DNA of 21,282 bases from an uncultured Collinsella sp. GTDB lineage: Bacteria > Actinomycetota > Coriobacteriia > Coriobacteriales > Coriobacteriaceae. The notes under the pieces were generated by a model. It searched no databases. It was not told the DNA's origin and saw only the letters and a list, made by a program, of their open reading frames with translations. The stretch spans positions 1 to 21,282 of the forward strand of contig URNI01000023.1 of assembly GCA_900549135.1 (NCBI GenBank). Reading direction: 5' to 3'. The translations under genes and the position numbers were made by a program. This document shows positions 1 to 7,772 of this stretch, in pieces (the first letter of the stretch is position 1; each line of letters starts with the position of its first letter).

Positions 1-2
1 AC

Positions 3-791
3 CTGTCGCCCTCGACGATCTACCGCTGGGTCTCGGCGGGCTACGACGGCATGACCAACATGGAGCTCAGACGCAAGGTCGGCTACAGGCCGAGGAAGCG
101 CGCCGCCGGCCGGGCGGCCACGCGCCACTCCGCCCGCAGGTCGCATGCCGCGTTCCTCGCCCTCGGGGAGGACGCGTGCGCCGCGGCCTGGGAGATGGAC
201 ACCGTCGAGGGCGCCCGGGAGGACTCCGCCTGCCTGCTCACGCTGCTGCACCGCCCCAGCAGGCTGCAGCTCGCGCTGCCGCTGGCGGAGAAGACCGCCG
301 GGCGCGTCGCGGCCGCCCTGGGCGATATCAGGGAGGTCCTCGGCGCCGACGGCATGGGCAGGGTCTTCCGCGCCGTGCTCACCGACAACGGCACGGAGTT
401 CTCCGACGAGCGGGCGATCGCGGACCTCGTCGGCGAGGGGCCGGGCGAGACGAGGCTGTTCTACTGCGACCCGAGGCGCAGCGACCAGAAGGGCGCCTGC
501 GAGCGAAACCACGTCGAGATAAGGAGGCTGCTGCCCAAGGGCTCCGGACTCAGGTTCGACCGGCTCGCCCCGGCGGACCTGGCGCTGGCCATGTCGCACG
601 TGAACTCCGAGCCCCGCGGCGCGCTCGGCTTCTCGACGCCCGCCAGGGCCTTCAGGGCGATGCTCGGGGAGGACGCGGCGGCGCTGCTGGACGCCTACGG
701 CGTGGAGGACGTGGCGCTCGGCGATCTCGACCTGACGCCGGGGCTCATCGAGAGGGCGCGCGCCGAGAGGGGCGATGCCCCGCTGGCCTAG
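3..791 (+). CDS. IS30-family transposase, 5'-truncated by window edge
   Basis: The reading frame is open from the first bases of the window, so the gene begins upstream and only its C-terminal part is seen. The visible part starts with the end of a helix-turn-helix (STIYRWV) and then the DDE integrase core. The first Asp lies in EMDTVEG (codon 198-200), the second in TDNGTEF (codon 384-386) and the Glu in GACERNH (codon 501-503). The trailing LLPKG segment is typical of IS30 transposases, which cut and join the ends of their own element. Base composition is clearly more GC-rich than in the genes that follow, fitting horizontal arrival. There is no frameshift or stop within the visible part, so the element may still be active. 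The call to IS30 type is firm. The exact subgroup is not known. Confidence 0.9.
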   Translation: MSPSTIYRWVSAGYDGMTNMELRRKVGYRPRKRAAGRAATRHSARRSHAAFLALGEDACAAAWEMDTVEGAREDSACLLTLLHRPSRLQLALPLAEKTAGRVAAALGDIREVLGADGMGRVFRAVLTDNGTEFSDERAIADLVGEGPGETRLFYCDPRRSDQKGACERNHVEIRRLLPKGSGLRFDRLAPADLALAMSHVNSEPRGALGFSTPARAFRAMLGEDAAALLDAYGVEDVALGDLDLTPGLIERARAERGDAPLA

Positions 792-1123
792 GCTAGAAGG
801 AAAAACGGAATAGACGGACCGACCGTCCGGCTGAGTCTGGGAAGAGGTGCCGGGCGGCGGGCGGAGCATGGCCACCGGACCTATCGAAACACATCTCCAC
901 CGTTCCTTCAACTGGGAAAACGGCGCCCCCGGACCCCAGGAGGGGCCGCGGGGGCGTTCAGCTAACTGCGGGAACGGCCTATCCGCTCAAAGTGTTCGGC
1001 TGAGATCGGAAATCAACCTTTGTTTCAAATGGGGTGGTTTTGCAACCGTCATACGCGCGCTGTGCGAACGTGCCCCGGCTCGGATAAGATAGTGCGCGAT
1101 AAAAACGATGCAAGGAGGCACAT
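792..1123. other. Gene-free stretch between IS30 transposase and HAD gene
   Basis: These 332 bases hold no convincing gene. An 81-codon frame (847-1092) has no good ribosome site and resembles no family. A short dyad lies at 815-829 and a much larger GC-rich hairpin at 924-956. The composition changes from transposase-like GC-rich DNA to ordinary chromosomal DNA at about 1005-1020, so the right end of the insertion sequence is probably in this interval. The left end is outside the window, so the terminal inverted repeat cannot be paired. The last 40 bases should hold the promoter for the following gene. A weak TAAGAT (1085-1090) could be its -10. Confidence 0.5.
924..956 (+). terminator. GC-rich hairpin downstream of the transposase
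   Basis: CGCCCCC (924-930) pairs perfectly with GGGGGCG (950-956), and an inner stem of CCCC with GGGG (934-937 with 942-945) extends it. No T-run follows (TTCA), so this may be a poor intrinsic terminator, or a structural element near the end of the insertion sequence that shields the transposase from outside transcription. Confidence 0.4.
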
Positions 1124-1966
1124 ATGGCAATTAAAGCCATCGCAATGGATATCGACGGTACGCTTACCAACGATCAGAAGGTGATCAGCCCGCGTACGCG
1201 CGAGAAGCTGCTCGCGGCGCAGGAATCGGGTATTAAGCTCATCTTGGCTTCGGGCCGTCCCGCATGGGGGCTACATGCTCTGGCACAGGAGCTCGACCTC
1301 CAAAACCATGACGGTCTGCTAGTCGCTTTCAATGGCGCGCATGTGGTCGACGCTCAGACCGATGAGGTCCTTTTTGACCAGGCCATGCCGGCTGACGAAC
1401 TGCACCGTCTGATTGATCATCTGCGTAATTTTGACGTGATCCCTATGATTTCGCTCGGTCGCGATCTGCACGTCGAGGACTCGTACCATTGCATGATCAC
1501 GCTGCCTGACGGCTCGCAGAAGAATATCGTCAAGTATGAGCGCGATGCGTGCGATCTTAAGATCCGCGAGGTGGAGAGCCTGCATGAGGTTGCTGATGCT
1601 TATCCCGTGGACAAGCTGCTGACGGCGGGCGATCCGGCATACCTGCAGGCGCATTACGAGGAGATGTATGCGCCCTTTAAGCAGACGCTTTCGGGCATGT
1701 TTACGGCCGACTGGTACTTTGAGTACACGGCGCCCGGTATCGACAAGGCCCGCGCGCTCGAGGGTGCCCTGCCCAAGCTCGGCATCGATGCCAGCGAGGT
1801 CGTCTCGTTTGGCGACGGCCAGAATGACAAGTCTATGATTGAGTGGGCGGGTACCGGTGTTGCCATGGGTAACGCCGTCGACGAGGTCAAGGCTGTGGCC
1901 CAGATGGTGACCGCCAATAATAACGAAGACGGCATTGCAGTGGCGCTGGATAAGCTGCTGGGTTAG
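1124..1966 (+). CDS. Cof-type HAD-IIB family phosphatase
   Basis: A 280-residue member of the haloacid dehalogenase superfamily, Cof/YidA type, a cytosolic Mg-dependent hydrolase of small phosphorylated metabolites such as sugar phosphates. Motif I is DIDGTL (nucleophile Asp9, general acid Asp11). Motif II is the Ser in LASGRP (about 43). Motif III is the Lys in GIDKARAL. Motif IV is GDGQND (about 230-235). The large insert between motifs II and III is the type IIB cap that sets substrate choice. Length is normal for the family. The ATG is preceded by AAGGAGG at good spacing. A terminator directly follows, so it appears to be a one-gene unit. The natural substrate cannot be read from sequence. 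Confidence 0.9.
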   Translation: MAIKAIAMDIDGTLTNDQKVISPRTREKLLAAQESGIKLILASGRPAWGLHALAQELDLQNHDGLLVAFNGAHVVDAQTDEVLFDQAMPADELHRLIDHLRNFDVIPMISLGRDLHVEDSYHCMITLPDGSQKNIVKYERDACDLKIREVESLHEVADAYPVDKLLTAGDPAYLQAHYEEMYAPFKQTLSGMFTADWYFEYTAPGIDKARALEGALPKLGIDASEVVSFGDGQNDKSMIEWAGTGVAMGNAVDEVKAVAQMVTANNNEDGIAVALDKLLG

Positions 1967-1988
1967 AATCGCCGATAGTGCATGGCTC

Positions 1989-2014
1989 GGGCGTCCGCTT
2001 GCGGGCGCCCTTTT
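1989..2014 (+). terminator. Intrinsic terminator after the Cof-type phosphatase
   Basis: A 9-bp stem (1989-1997 with 2002-2010, one G-T pair) with a CTTG loop is followed by TTTT (2011-2014). It ends transcription of the upstream HAD gene. It also argues against the ATG at 1982 as the start of the next gene, because that start would place the terminator inside the coding region. Confidence 0.8.
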
Positions 2015-2029
2015 GTTAGGGAGGGTGCC

Positions 2030-2689
2030 GTGTCCGCATTTCCGTTCGACGCCGTTATCTTTGACATGGACGGCGTGATTGTCGATACCGAGTATTACTA
2101 CCTGGGCGAGACCGCCGCGTTTGCCAAGGAGCTTGGGCTTAATCTGACTCAAGAGGAGTTAAATGGGCAGGTCGGTACTTCGCATCAGTTCTTCCTGCGT
2201 ATGCTGGTCGATTGGTTTGAGCGCGCCGGTAAGGGGCATTTAACTGGCGAGGAAGCGTTGACCCGTTGGGACGAGTGGGCTCATAAGCGTCCGCGCGACT
2301 ATCAGGCTTTGATTAACCCAGGCGCCGTGGATACGATTCGAGAGCTGCCGCGCCGCGGCGTTCGCGTGGCGCTTGCCAGCTCGTCTCCCATGGATAGCAT
2401 CGAGGAGGTACTCAATGCGTGCGGGCTGTCGGATGCCTTTGAGTATGTGGTGAGCGGCGAGCAGTTTAAGGAGAGCAAGCCCGAGCCCGACATCTACCTG
2501 CATGCGCTGGATCTGCTGGGGCTGCCCGCGAATCGCTGCTGCTGCGTTGAGGATTCGGTGCCTGGCATCACCGCCGGCAAGCGAGCCGGCCTGACAGTCA
2601 TTGCCAAGCGCGAGGAGCGCTTTGGCTTTAGCCAGGATGCCGCGGACAAGATCATCGACCAGCTGCCGGAACTGCTCACGCTTTCTTAG
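2030..2689 (+). CDS. HAD-IA family phosphatase/phosphoglucomutase-like hydrolase
   Basis: A 219-residue HAD hydrolase of the beta-phosphoglucomutase/DOG phosphatase type. Near the start FDMDGVIVDT carries the nucleophile Asp12 and the acid/base Asp14. SSSP supplies the motif II Ser, KESKPEPDIY the motif III Lys, and VEDSVPGI the motif IV acid pair. The helical cap after motif I is typical. I chose the GTG at 2030 because AGGGAGGG lies just before it and because the longer frame from 1982 would run through a terminator. The substrate may be a sugar phosphate or a phosphoglycolate-like compound; the sequence does not decide between mutase and phosphatase. Confidence 0.85.
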   Translation: MSAFPFDAVIFDMDGVIVDTEYYYLGETAAFAKELGLNLTQEELNGQVGTSHQFFLRMLVDWFERAGKGHLTGEEALTRWDEWAHKRPRDYQALINPGAVDTIRELPRRGVRVALASSSPMDSIEEVLNACGLSDAFEYVVSGEQFKESKPEPDIYLHALDLLGLPANRCCCVEDSVPGITAGKRAGLTVIAKREERFGFSQDAADKIIDQLPELLTLS

Positions 2690-2773
2690 GAGCGCGGTAG
2701 TTGCGCGTTTTTCTGGTCTGATGAGTAAATAGCCAACATTTTGGTGCGACACCTAGCATACTTTAAGCTAATG

Positions 2774-2812
2774 CGGGCTTAAGGGCTTGTTGAATGCCCT
2801 TAAGCCCGTTTT
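2774..2812 (+). terminator. Strong intrinsic terminator after the HAD-IA gene
   Basis: A perfect 13-bp stem (2774-2786 with 2796-2808), a 9-base loop and TTTT (2809-2812). It ends the upstream phosphatase unit and sits only 27 bases before the GntR start codon. Confidence 0.85.
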
Positions 2813-2817
2813 AGAAT
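2790..2817 (+). promoter_or_regulatory. Probable promoter of the GntR gene, overlapping the terminator
   Basis: TTGAAT (2790-2795, in the loop of the terminator hairpin) and TAGAAT (2812-2817) are 16 bases apart, a good match to a housekeeping promoter. Transcription would begin near 2824, giving a leader of about 16 bases with the ribosome site GGGAGAGGG (2828-2836). Only about 20 bases separate the terminator from the start codon, so a promoter overlapping the hairpin is the simplest way to express the regulator. Confidence 0.55.
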
Positions 2818-2839
2818 TAATTGTGCTGGGAGAGGGTAT

Positions 2840-3583
2840 ATGCCACCGACTGAAGGGCCAACTGACGGTAAAGCAGCGATACCGCTGTACCAACAGGTCA
2901 TTGATATCATTAAAAACGAAATCAACTCCGGCGCCTACAAGGCAGGCGCGCGGATACCCAACGAATTCGAATTGGCTGAGAGCTATAAAGTTGGCCGCGT
3001 TACCGTGCGACGCGCTATTGAGGAGCTCGTCCAGCAGGGCTATCTAACGAAGCGACAGGGGAAAGGCACGTTTGTCAATGCCCCCAAGCTCAAGCGCAAG
3101 ATTCGCCAGAAGGATGACGTTCAGAGTTTTTCGGACGCATGCCGCGTTAACGGAATGGAACCGGGGGCGTGTGTCATTTCGAGAAAGATACTGCCGGCGG
3201 ATTCCACCGAAGCACAGTTCTTTGGTGTTCCCGTTGGAACTGACTTGATTTGCGTTGAGCGCGTGCGCACTGCCGATGGCGTCCCTGTCATGCTCGAGAA
3301 CAACATATACGTTTACGAGGACAACGCCTATCTATCAACGGCACCTCTATCTAACCAATCCATTTTTGAGTTCGTGCGCAACCGGACGGGCCGCACGCCC
3401 GCGTTTACCGACCCGTGCACGCTCGAGATCGCGTGCGCGTCGCCCGAGGTCGCTCGGCTGTTGGCAGTTCCCGTTGGCGAACCCTTGTTTTATATGGAAG
3501 CCTTCTTTTTCGATGAGCAGCGACGGCCGTTTATCATCGGTCGTCAGCGGATCGTTGGGTCTCGCTACGTTTTTGACATCTAG
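2840..3583 (+). CDS. GntR-family repressor with UTRA (HutC) ligand domain
   Basis: A 247-residue transcription factor. Residues about 14-80 form the GntR winged helix (IPLYQQVIDIIKNEI, RIPNEFELAE, VTVRRAIEEL, QGKGTFV). Residues about 100-245 match the UTRA effector-binding domain, ending in the usual RPFIIGRQRIVG type strand. Such proteins bind palindromes as dimers and release DNA when they bind a pathway sugar or amine derivative. The E. coli frl operon is controlled by a regulator of this class, and this gene lies directly upstream of an frl-like operon on the same strand. It is therefore the likely regulator of 3802-14227. The start has a good ribosome site (GGGAGAGGG). Confidence 0.9.
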   Translation: MPPTEGPTDGKAAIPLYQQVIDIIKNEINSGAYKAGARIPNEFELAESYKVGRVTVRRAIEELVQQGYLTKRQGKGTFVNAPKLKRKIRQKDDVQSFSDACRVNGMEPGACVISRKILPADSTEAQFFGVPVGTDLICVERVRTADGVPVMLENNIYVYEDNAYLSTAPLSNQSIFEFVRNRTGRTPAFTDPCTLEIACASPEVARLLAVPVGEPLFYMEAFFFDEQRRPFIIGRQRIVGSRYVFDI

Positions 3584-3593
3584 GACATTGCGA

Positions 3594-3633
3594 ATGGAAA
3601 CGCCCGGTGGATCATCTCACCGGGCGTTTCCAT
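3594..3633 (+). terminator. Hairpin after the GntR gene
   Basis: A 16-bp perfect stem (3594-3609 with 3618-3633) with an 8-base loop, beginning 10 bases after the stop codon. No T-run follows the stem, but the strength and place of the stem suggest it separates the regulator transcript from the operon. Confidence 0.6.
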
Positions 3634-3736
3634 ACCGTTCACGGCGCAAACGCGACCGTTCAACCGCGTTGCGGCAATCAGTTTGAAATTATCTTGATGA
3701 CGAGAAAAGCTGCTGGTAATCTATGGGACGTCATAG

Positions 3737-3759
3737 AACGTTTGCATTGTGCAAGCGTT
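3737..3759. promoter_or_regulatory. Near-perfect dyad upstream of the operon, candidate operator
   Basis: AACGTTTGCA (3737-3746), TTG, TGCAAGCGTT (3750-3759): two 10-base half-sites with one mismatch and a 3-base spacer, 43 bases before the first structural gene. Size and place fit an operator for the adjacent GntR/UTRA repressor. It does not match the GT-TA-AC core of the best-studied GntR sites, so the assignment is inferred from position. Confidence 0.5.
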
Positions 3760-3801
3760 GAAGCGAGATGCGATGCAGTCTCGAGTTCTTTGGAGGTATC
3801 T

Positions 3802-5265
3802 ATGTCAGATACGAAGGCGAAGAAGACAAACAGACGTTTTAAGTTCAAATTACCGCATGTCTATACGATCATGTTCTTGCTGATCGTTGTCTTTGCGGTC
3901 CTGACTTGGATCGTTCCCTCTGGTCAGTATCAGCGCAAAACGATTTCGACAGCAGCGGGCGAGCGTGAAGTCGCCGTTGCTGGAACCTATGAACAGGTCG
4001 ATAAGAACTACACCGATTCCGAGACCGGCGAGACCATCAATCTGGGCCAGGATATCTTCGCGGTCCTGCAAGCGCCCACTAAGGGCATCCAGGAGGCTGC
4101 CGACGTCGTTGCGTTCGTCTTATTGATTGGCGGATCGTTCGCAATCATCACCAAGACCAACGCTTTGAATGCCGGCATGAGCCGTGTGATTAAAAAGCTC
4201 AAGAACAAGGACATCCTCATCATTCCCATCACGATGACGTTGCTGTCCATTTGCGGCACTACGTTTGGTATGTCTGAGGAAGCCCTGCCGTTCTATGCCA
4301 TCTTCATTCCCATCATGATGGGTATCGGTTATGACTCGATGACGGCATTCATCATCTGCTTCCTTGGTCCTAACCTGGGATATTGTGCTTCGACCATCGA
4401 CCCGTTTAATGTTTTGATCGCCCAAGGCATCATTGGCATCGAGGGCAATCCGCAACTATGGCTGCGCGCCGTTTCTTGGGTCATCTTCACTGCCGTCGGT
4501 ATCGCGTGGGCCATGCGCTACGCCATGCGCGTCAAGAAAAACCCCGAGTCGTCCATTGTGTACGAGGACGATAAGCTCAAGCGTATTGAGTTTTCCGTGA
4601 CCGATGCCTCCATCGAGGAAGAGTTCACTATCCGTCAGAAGCTCGTGCTTATCGATTTTGCTTGCGGTATGGGCATTATCGTCTGGGGTCTTGTTACCCA
4701 GGGCTGGTACATGAATGAGATTTCCGCCGTGTTCCTTGGCATGGGCTTGCTTGCCGGTATCCTGGGCGGCCTTGACCAGCAGACGATCGCAGAGGAGTTC
4801 GTTAAGGGTCTCGCCGACTTTGCGTACGCTGCCATCGTTATCGGTATCGCTCGCGGTATTCTGGTCATCGCCGAGGGCGGCATGATCATCGACACCATCC
4901 TCCAGGCGCTCGCTACCGCGCTCGCCGGTGCACCCGCCGCCGTCTACACCACGTTTATGTATATCGTCCTTGGCCTGCTCTCTTTGCTGGTTCCCTCGAG
5001 TTCTGGCCTGGCGGCGCTCACCATGCCCGTTATGGGCCCCCTGACCGAGCTCATGGGCCTCAATCCCGAGGCGGCCGTCACCGCGCTCCAGTTTGCCAAC
5101 CAGACCATCAACACCATCAGCCCCGTAGCGGGCATGACGGTCGCCGGTCTTGCCGTGGCTAGGATTTCGTTTGGCCAATGGTGGAAGACCATTTGGAAGT
5201 TCTTCATTTTCATGGTCGTCTTTGGCGTGATTGTAACGGCAATCTCTGGCATGCTTCCGGTGTAG
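3802..5265 (+). CDS. YfcC-family (DcuC-like) membrane transporter
   Basis: A 487-residue integral membrane protein of the YfcC/DcuC carrier group, with about 12 hydrophobic segments. Family hallmarks are the N-terminal KLPHVYTIMF, then WIVPSGQY just after the first segment, and the central TFGMSEEALPFYAI and LGPNLGYCASTIDPFN stretches. Relatives move dicarboxylates, amino acids or peptides by antiport or ion symport. I chose ATG 3802, with GGAGG six bases before it. The longer frame from 3607 would run through the terminator hairpin and lacks homology. It heads the operon and is expected to import the substrate. The E. coli frl operon uses an unrelated amino-acid permease-type carrier instead. 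Confidence 0.88.
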   Translation: MSDTKAKKTNRRFKFKLPHVYTIMFLLIVVFAVLTWIVPSGQYQRKTISTAAGEREVAVAGTYEQVDKNYTDSETGETINLGQDIFAVLQAPTKGIQEAADVVAFVLLIGGSFAIITKTNALNAGMSRVIKKLKNKDILIIPITMTLLSICGTTFGMSEEALPFYAIFIPIMMGIGYDSMTAFIICFLGPNLGYCASTIDPFNVLIAQGIIGIEGNPQLWLRAVSWVIFTAVGIAWAMRYAMRVKKNPESSIVYEDDKLKRIEFSVTDASIEEEFTIRQKLVLIDFACGMGIIVWGLVTQGWYMNEISAVFLGMGLLAGILGGLDQQTIAEEFVKGLADFAYAAIVIGIARGILVIAEGGMIIDTILQALATALAGAPAAVYTTFMYIVLGLLSLLVPSSSGLAALTMPVMGPLTELMGLNPEAAVTALQFANQTINTISPVAGMTVAGLAVARISFGQWWKTIWKFFIFMVVFGVIVTAISGMLPV

Positions 5266-5274
5266 GTGGTTGTG

Positions 5275-6858
5275 ATGTCTGATCGTTTGACGGTCCTGAC
5301 GTCTAAGAGCGTCTTTACCGGTACGGGGGACCTGCCGTTTGAAGGTTTCGTAGCGGTCCGTGGCAATCGAATTGAGGCTGTCGGCACCAAGTGTGAGGTA
5401 GCTTCGTATTTGACCCAGGCGGACGAGGTAGTTGACCTGGGCGACCGCACTGTCATGCCTGGCCTGATCGATGTGCATACCTTCTATACAGGTTGGGCGC
5501 TGCGGACGTTGGGTTCTGATCTGTCCGGCATCGCTGATGCCAAAGAGGCTGTGTCGCTCTTGCGTGCGTGGAAAGAAGATCATCCGGATTGCGCGGCGGT
5601 TTTTGGCCACAACCTACCCGAAACGTTGGCATCGGATGCCGAGAACGCAAATACGGCAGCTGTGTTTGACGATTGTTTTGGCGATATCCCTGTCGTCTGC
5701 TTTACGCCGGGCGCGGAGACCTGCGTTCTCAATGCTGCCGCCAGTGCGCGATATGGCTTTACACCCCAGGCGTGCTATGCCGAGAAGATCTGGCGCATGA
5801 TGAGCGATTTCCTTGCGCTGCCCGAGGTGCGTGCCGGGTATTCGGACTACATGAGCATGCTTAACGAGCGCGGCGTTACCGCCATCAAGGAAATGGCGTT
5901 TGATGACTACTACGGCTTTGCCGACGAAATGGCTCGCCGTGAGGAATCTGGTGAGCTGACGGTTCGCGTCTCTATGATGTCGCAGCCGGTGGGCGCCGGT
6001 GCAAATCTGGCATATGCCCGCGAGGCGCGAGAGCGCTTCCGGGGACCGTTCGTTCGTTTTTCTGGCTTCAACCGTATGACCGATCGCGGCGTATGGGCGG
6101 GGCTTGCCGAGATGATTGACCCCTATGAGGACACGGCCGATGCGGGCGCTGCCGGCAAGACGGTCGTCGAGGAGCCAGAGTGGGATCTGATTGAGAACGA
6201 GCTGCGTGCAATTGATGCTGAGGGCTTCCGATACTCCTTGCATTGCCAGGGCGATGGCGCCGTTCGCCGCACCGTGGCGCTCTATGCCTCGCTGCCTCGA
6301 GGCGAGCATGGACGGATGCTTCGCCGCCATGCGATTACCGATCTCGAGAACTCTGACCCGACCGATCTTGTCGAGTTTGGCAAGTTAGGTGGAATTTGCG
6401 AGGTCTATCCGCAGATTCTAACGCTGGACCGGCGCGAGGATTGCCTGTCGATGATGCGTCGACAAATTGGCGAGACGCGACTTTTGCACAGCTGGAATCG
6501 CCGCGGCATGGAAGATTCCGGATGCACAGTGTGCTGTGGCACGGATCTGCCGCTGCTGATTCCGAGCCTGGGCGAGTCAATCTACAGCGCGTGCGGCGGA
6601 TTCTTCGCCGACGGACTGCCCGTGAATGAGGTCAACACGCTGACGCTTGTCGAGCTCTTGCGCGCTTGGACTGCCGGGGGCGCGTACGATCTGATTCGCG
6701 AAGACGAGCTGGGTACGCTTGAGGTTGGCAAGCTTGCCGATATCTGCGTGCTCGATCGGGATGTGTTCGACCTCGATTATCGCGACGCACGCGATCTTGC
6801 GGTTGATATGACGATGTCGGATGGACAAATCGTGTTCGATCGAAATAAGGAGGCATAA
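5275..6858 (+). CDS. YtcJ-like amidohydrolase with altered HxH motif
   Basis: A 527-residue protein of the amidohydrolase_3 (YtcJ-like) group. Residues 1-60 and the last 60 form the beta-sandwich, with the TIM barrel between. MPGLIDVHTF holds His68, but the position of the second metal His is Phe70. Other expected ligands are present: His323 (LHCQGD), His352 (RRHAI) and Asp424 (GTDLP). Relatives hydrolyse amide or cyclic amide bonds at a metal centre. Translation probably starts at ATG 5275, nine bases after the carrier stop; GTG at 5266 is possible. One base separates its stop from frlC, so the two are likely coupled. A role in opening a cyclised or acylated substrate before deglycation is plausible but inferred. 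Confidence 0.82.
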   Translation: MSDRLTVLTSKSVFTGTGDLPFEGFVAVRGNRIEAVGTKCEVASYLTQADEVVDLGDRTVMPGLIDVHTFYTGWALRTLGSDLSGIADAKEAVSLLRAWKEDHPDCAAVFGHNLPETLASDAENANTAAVFDDCFGDIPVVCFTPGAETCVLNAAASARYGFTPQACYAEKIWRMMSDFLALPEVRAGYSDYMSMLNERGVTAIKEMAFDDYYGFADEMARREESGELTVRVSMMSQPVGAGANLAYAREARERFRGPFVRFSGFNRMTDRGVWAGLAEMIDPYEDTADAGAAGKTVVEEPEWDLIENELRAIDAEGFRYSLHCQGDGAVRRTVALYASLPRGEHGRMLRRHAITDLENSDPTDLVEFGKLGGICEVYPQILTLDRREDCLSMMRRQIGETRLLHSWNRRGMEDSGCTVCCGTDLPLLIPSLGESIYSACGGFFADGLPVNEVNTLTLVELLRAWTAGGAYDLIREDELGTLEVGKLADICVLDRDVFDLDYRDARDLAVDMTMSDGQIVFDRNKEA

Positions 6859-6859
6859 G

Positions 6860-7711
6860 ATGTCTGAATCCAAACCGACGCTGCACCGCGAACAGATTGC
6901 GGGCATGAATATCCACTACATCATGTGGTCGCTCGATTACTTCCTTGATGTGCAGCAGCGCTTGGGCTTTGAGTCCATTGAGCTGTGGTGCGCAGAGCCG
7001 CATGTGACGCTCGACCACACGGGCTACTTTGAGGCTGAGGTCCTGGCGAAAAAGGCTGCAGACCGTGGGCTTAGGTATCGTACTCTGTGCCCCGAGAATG
7101 TTGTCTATCCTTGGCAGTATTGCGCACGCAAACCGCTGCATGAGCAGCGCAGCCTGGCGTACTTTAAGCACGGCATTGAGCTTGCTGAGGTGCTTGGGTG
7201 CGACCGCATGTCCATCAACTCGGGCTGGGGCGACTGGGACGAGGACCGCGAGGAAGCCTGGAAGCGCAGCCGCGAGCACTTGTCCATTCTGGCGGAGTAT
7301 GCCGGCGAGCACGGTCTGGTGCTCACGATGGAAAGTCTGCGTCCCGAGGAGAGCAACCTTGTGACGACGGTTTCCGATGCGAAGCGCATGATTGACGAGG
7401 TCGCGAGCCCGTACTTACAGCCCATGGTTGATACAACCGCGATGGGCGTTGCAGGCGAGACGCTCGAGGACTGGTTTGCCGCCTTTGGTGATGGGGCAAT
7501 TCACGAGATGCACTTTATCGACGGTGACCCGTATGGCCATCTGGTGTGGGGCGATGGCAAGCACGATATGGACGCCTTCGTCGCCACGCTCAACGCCCAT
7601 GGTTTCGACGGCATGCTGGGCCAGGAAATCACGGACGGTCGTTACTACGATGATCCGGCGGCGGCAGATGCCAAGAACATGGCCGCATTCGAGAAATATG
7701 TGATTGACTAA
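6860..7711 (+). CDS. frlC: FrlC-like sugar isomerase/epimerase (TIM barrel)
   Basis: A 283-residue protein of the xylose isomerase-like TIM barrel fold. It resembles fructoselysine 3-epimerase FrlC, for example in the IELWCAEPH, MESLRPEESN and MVDTTAMG stretches. All four metal ligands can be found: Glu158, Asp191, His218 and Glu256. FrlC interconverts psicoselysine and fructoselysine, feeding the kinase FrlD. AAGGAGG (6847-6853) lies before ATG 6860, within the end of the preceding gene. The frame could be extended upstream to 6821, but that part has no ribosome site. Direct adjacency to frlB- and frlD-like genes supports the role. The exact substrate may be a different glycated amine. Confidence 0.82.
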   Translation: MSESKPTLHREQIAGMNIHYIMWSLDYFLDVQQRLGFESIELWCAEPHVTLDHTGYFEAEVLAKKAADRGLRYRTLCPENVVYPWQYCARKPLHEQRSLAYFKHGIELAEVLGCDRMSINSGWGDWDEDREEAWKRSREHLSILAEYAGEHGLVLTMESLRPEESNLVTTVSDAKRMIDEVASPYLQPMVDTTAMGVAGETLEDWFAAFGDGAIHEMHFIDGDPYGHLVWGDGKHDMDAFVATLNAHGFDGMLGQEITDGRYYDDPAAADAKNMAAFEKYVID

Positions 7712-7772
7712 AACAACTATCGGCCACGCAGCCAACGTCATTGATTGCGGCCAAACAAGAAAGGAACTGGAT

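Noticed and set aside
847..1092. An 81-codon plus-strand frame in the gap after the transposase
   Set aside because: No ribosome site, no recognisable family, and it runs through the large hairpin and the composition break.
1319..2152. A long minus-strand frame of 277 codons
   Set aside because: It lies opposite two HAD genes with full motif sets and spans the terminator; GC-rich genes often give open antisense frames.
4456..5610. A 384-codon minus-strand frame
   Set aside because: Antisense to the carrier and amidohydrolase; the translation is low in hydrophobic residues and matches no family.
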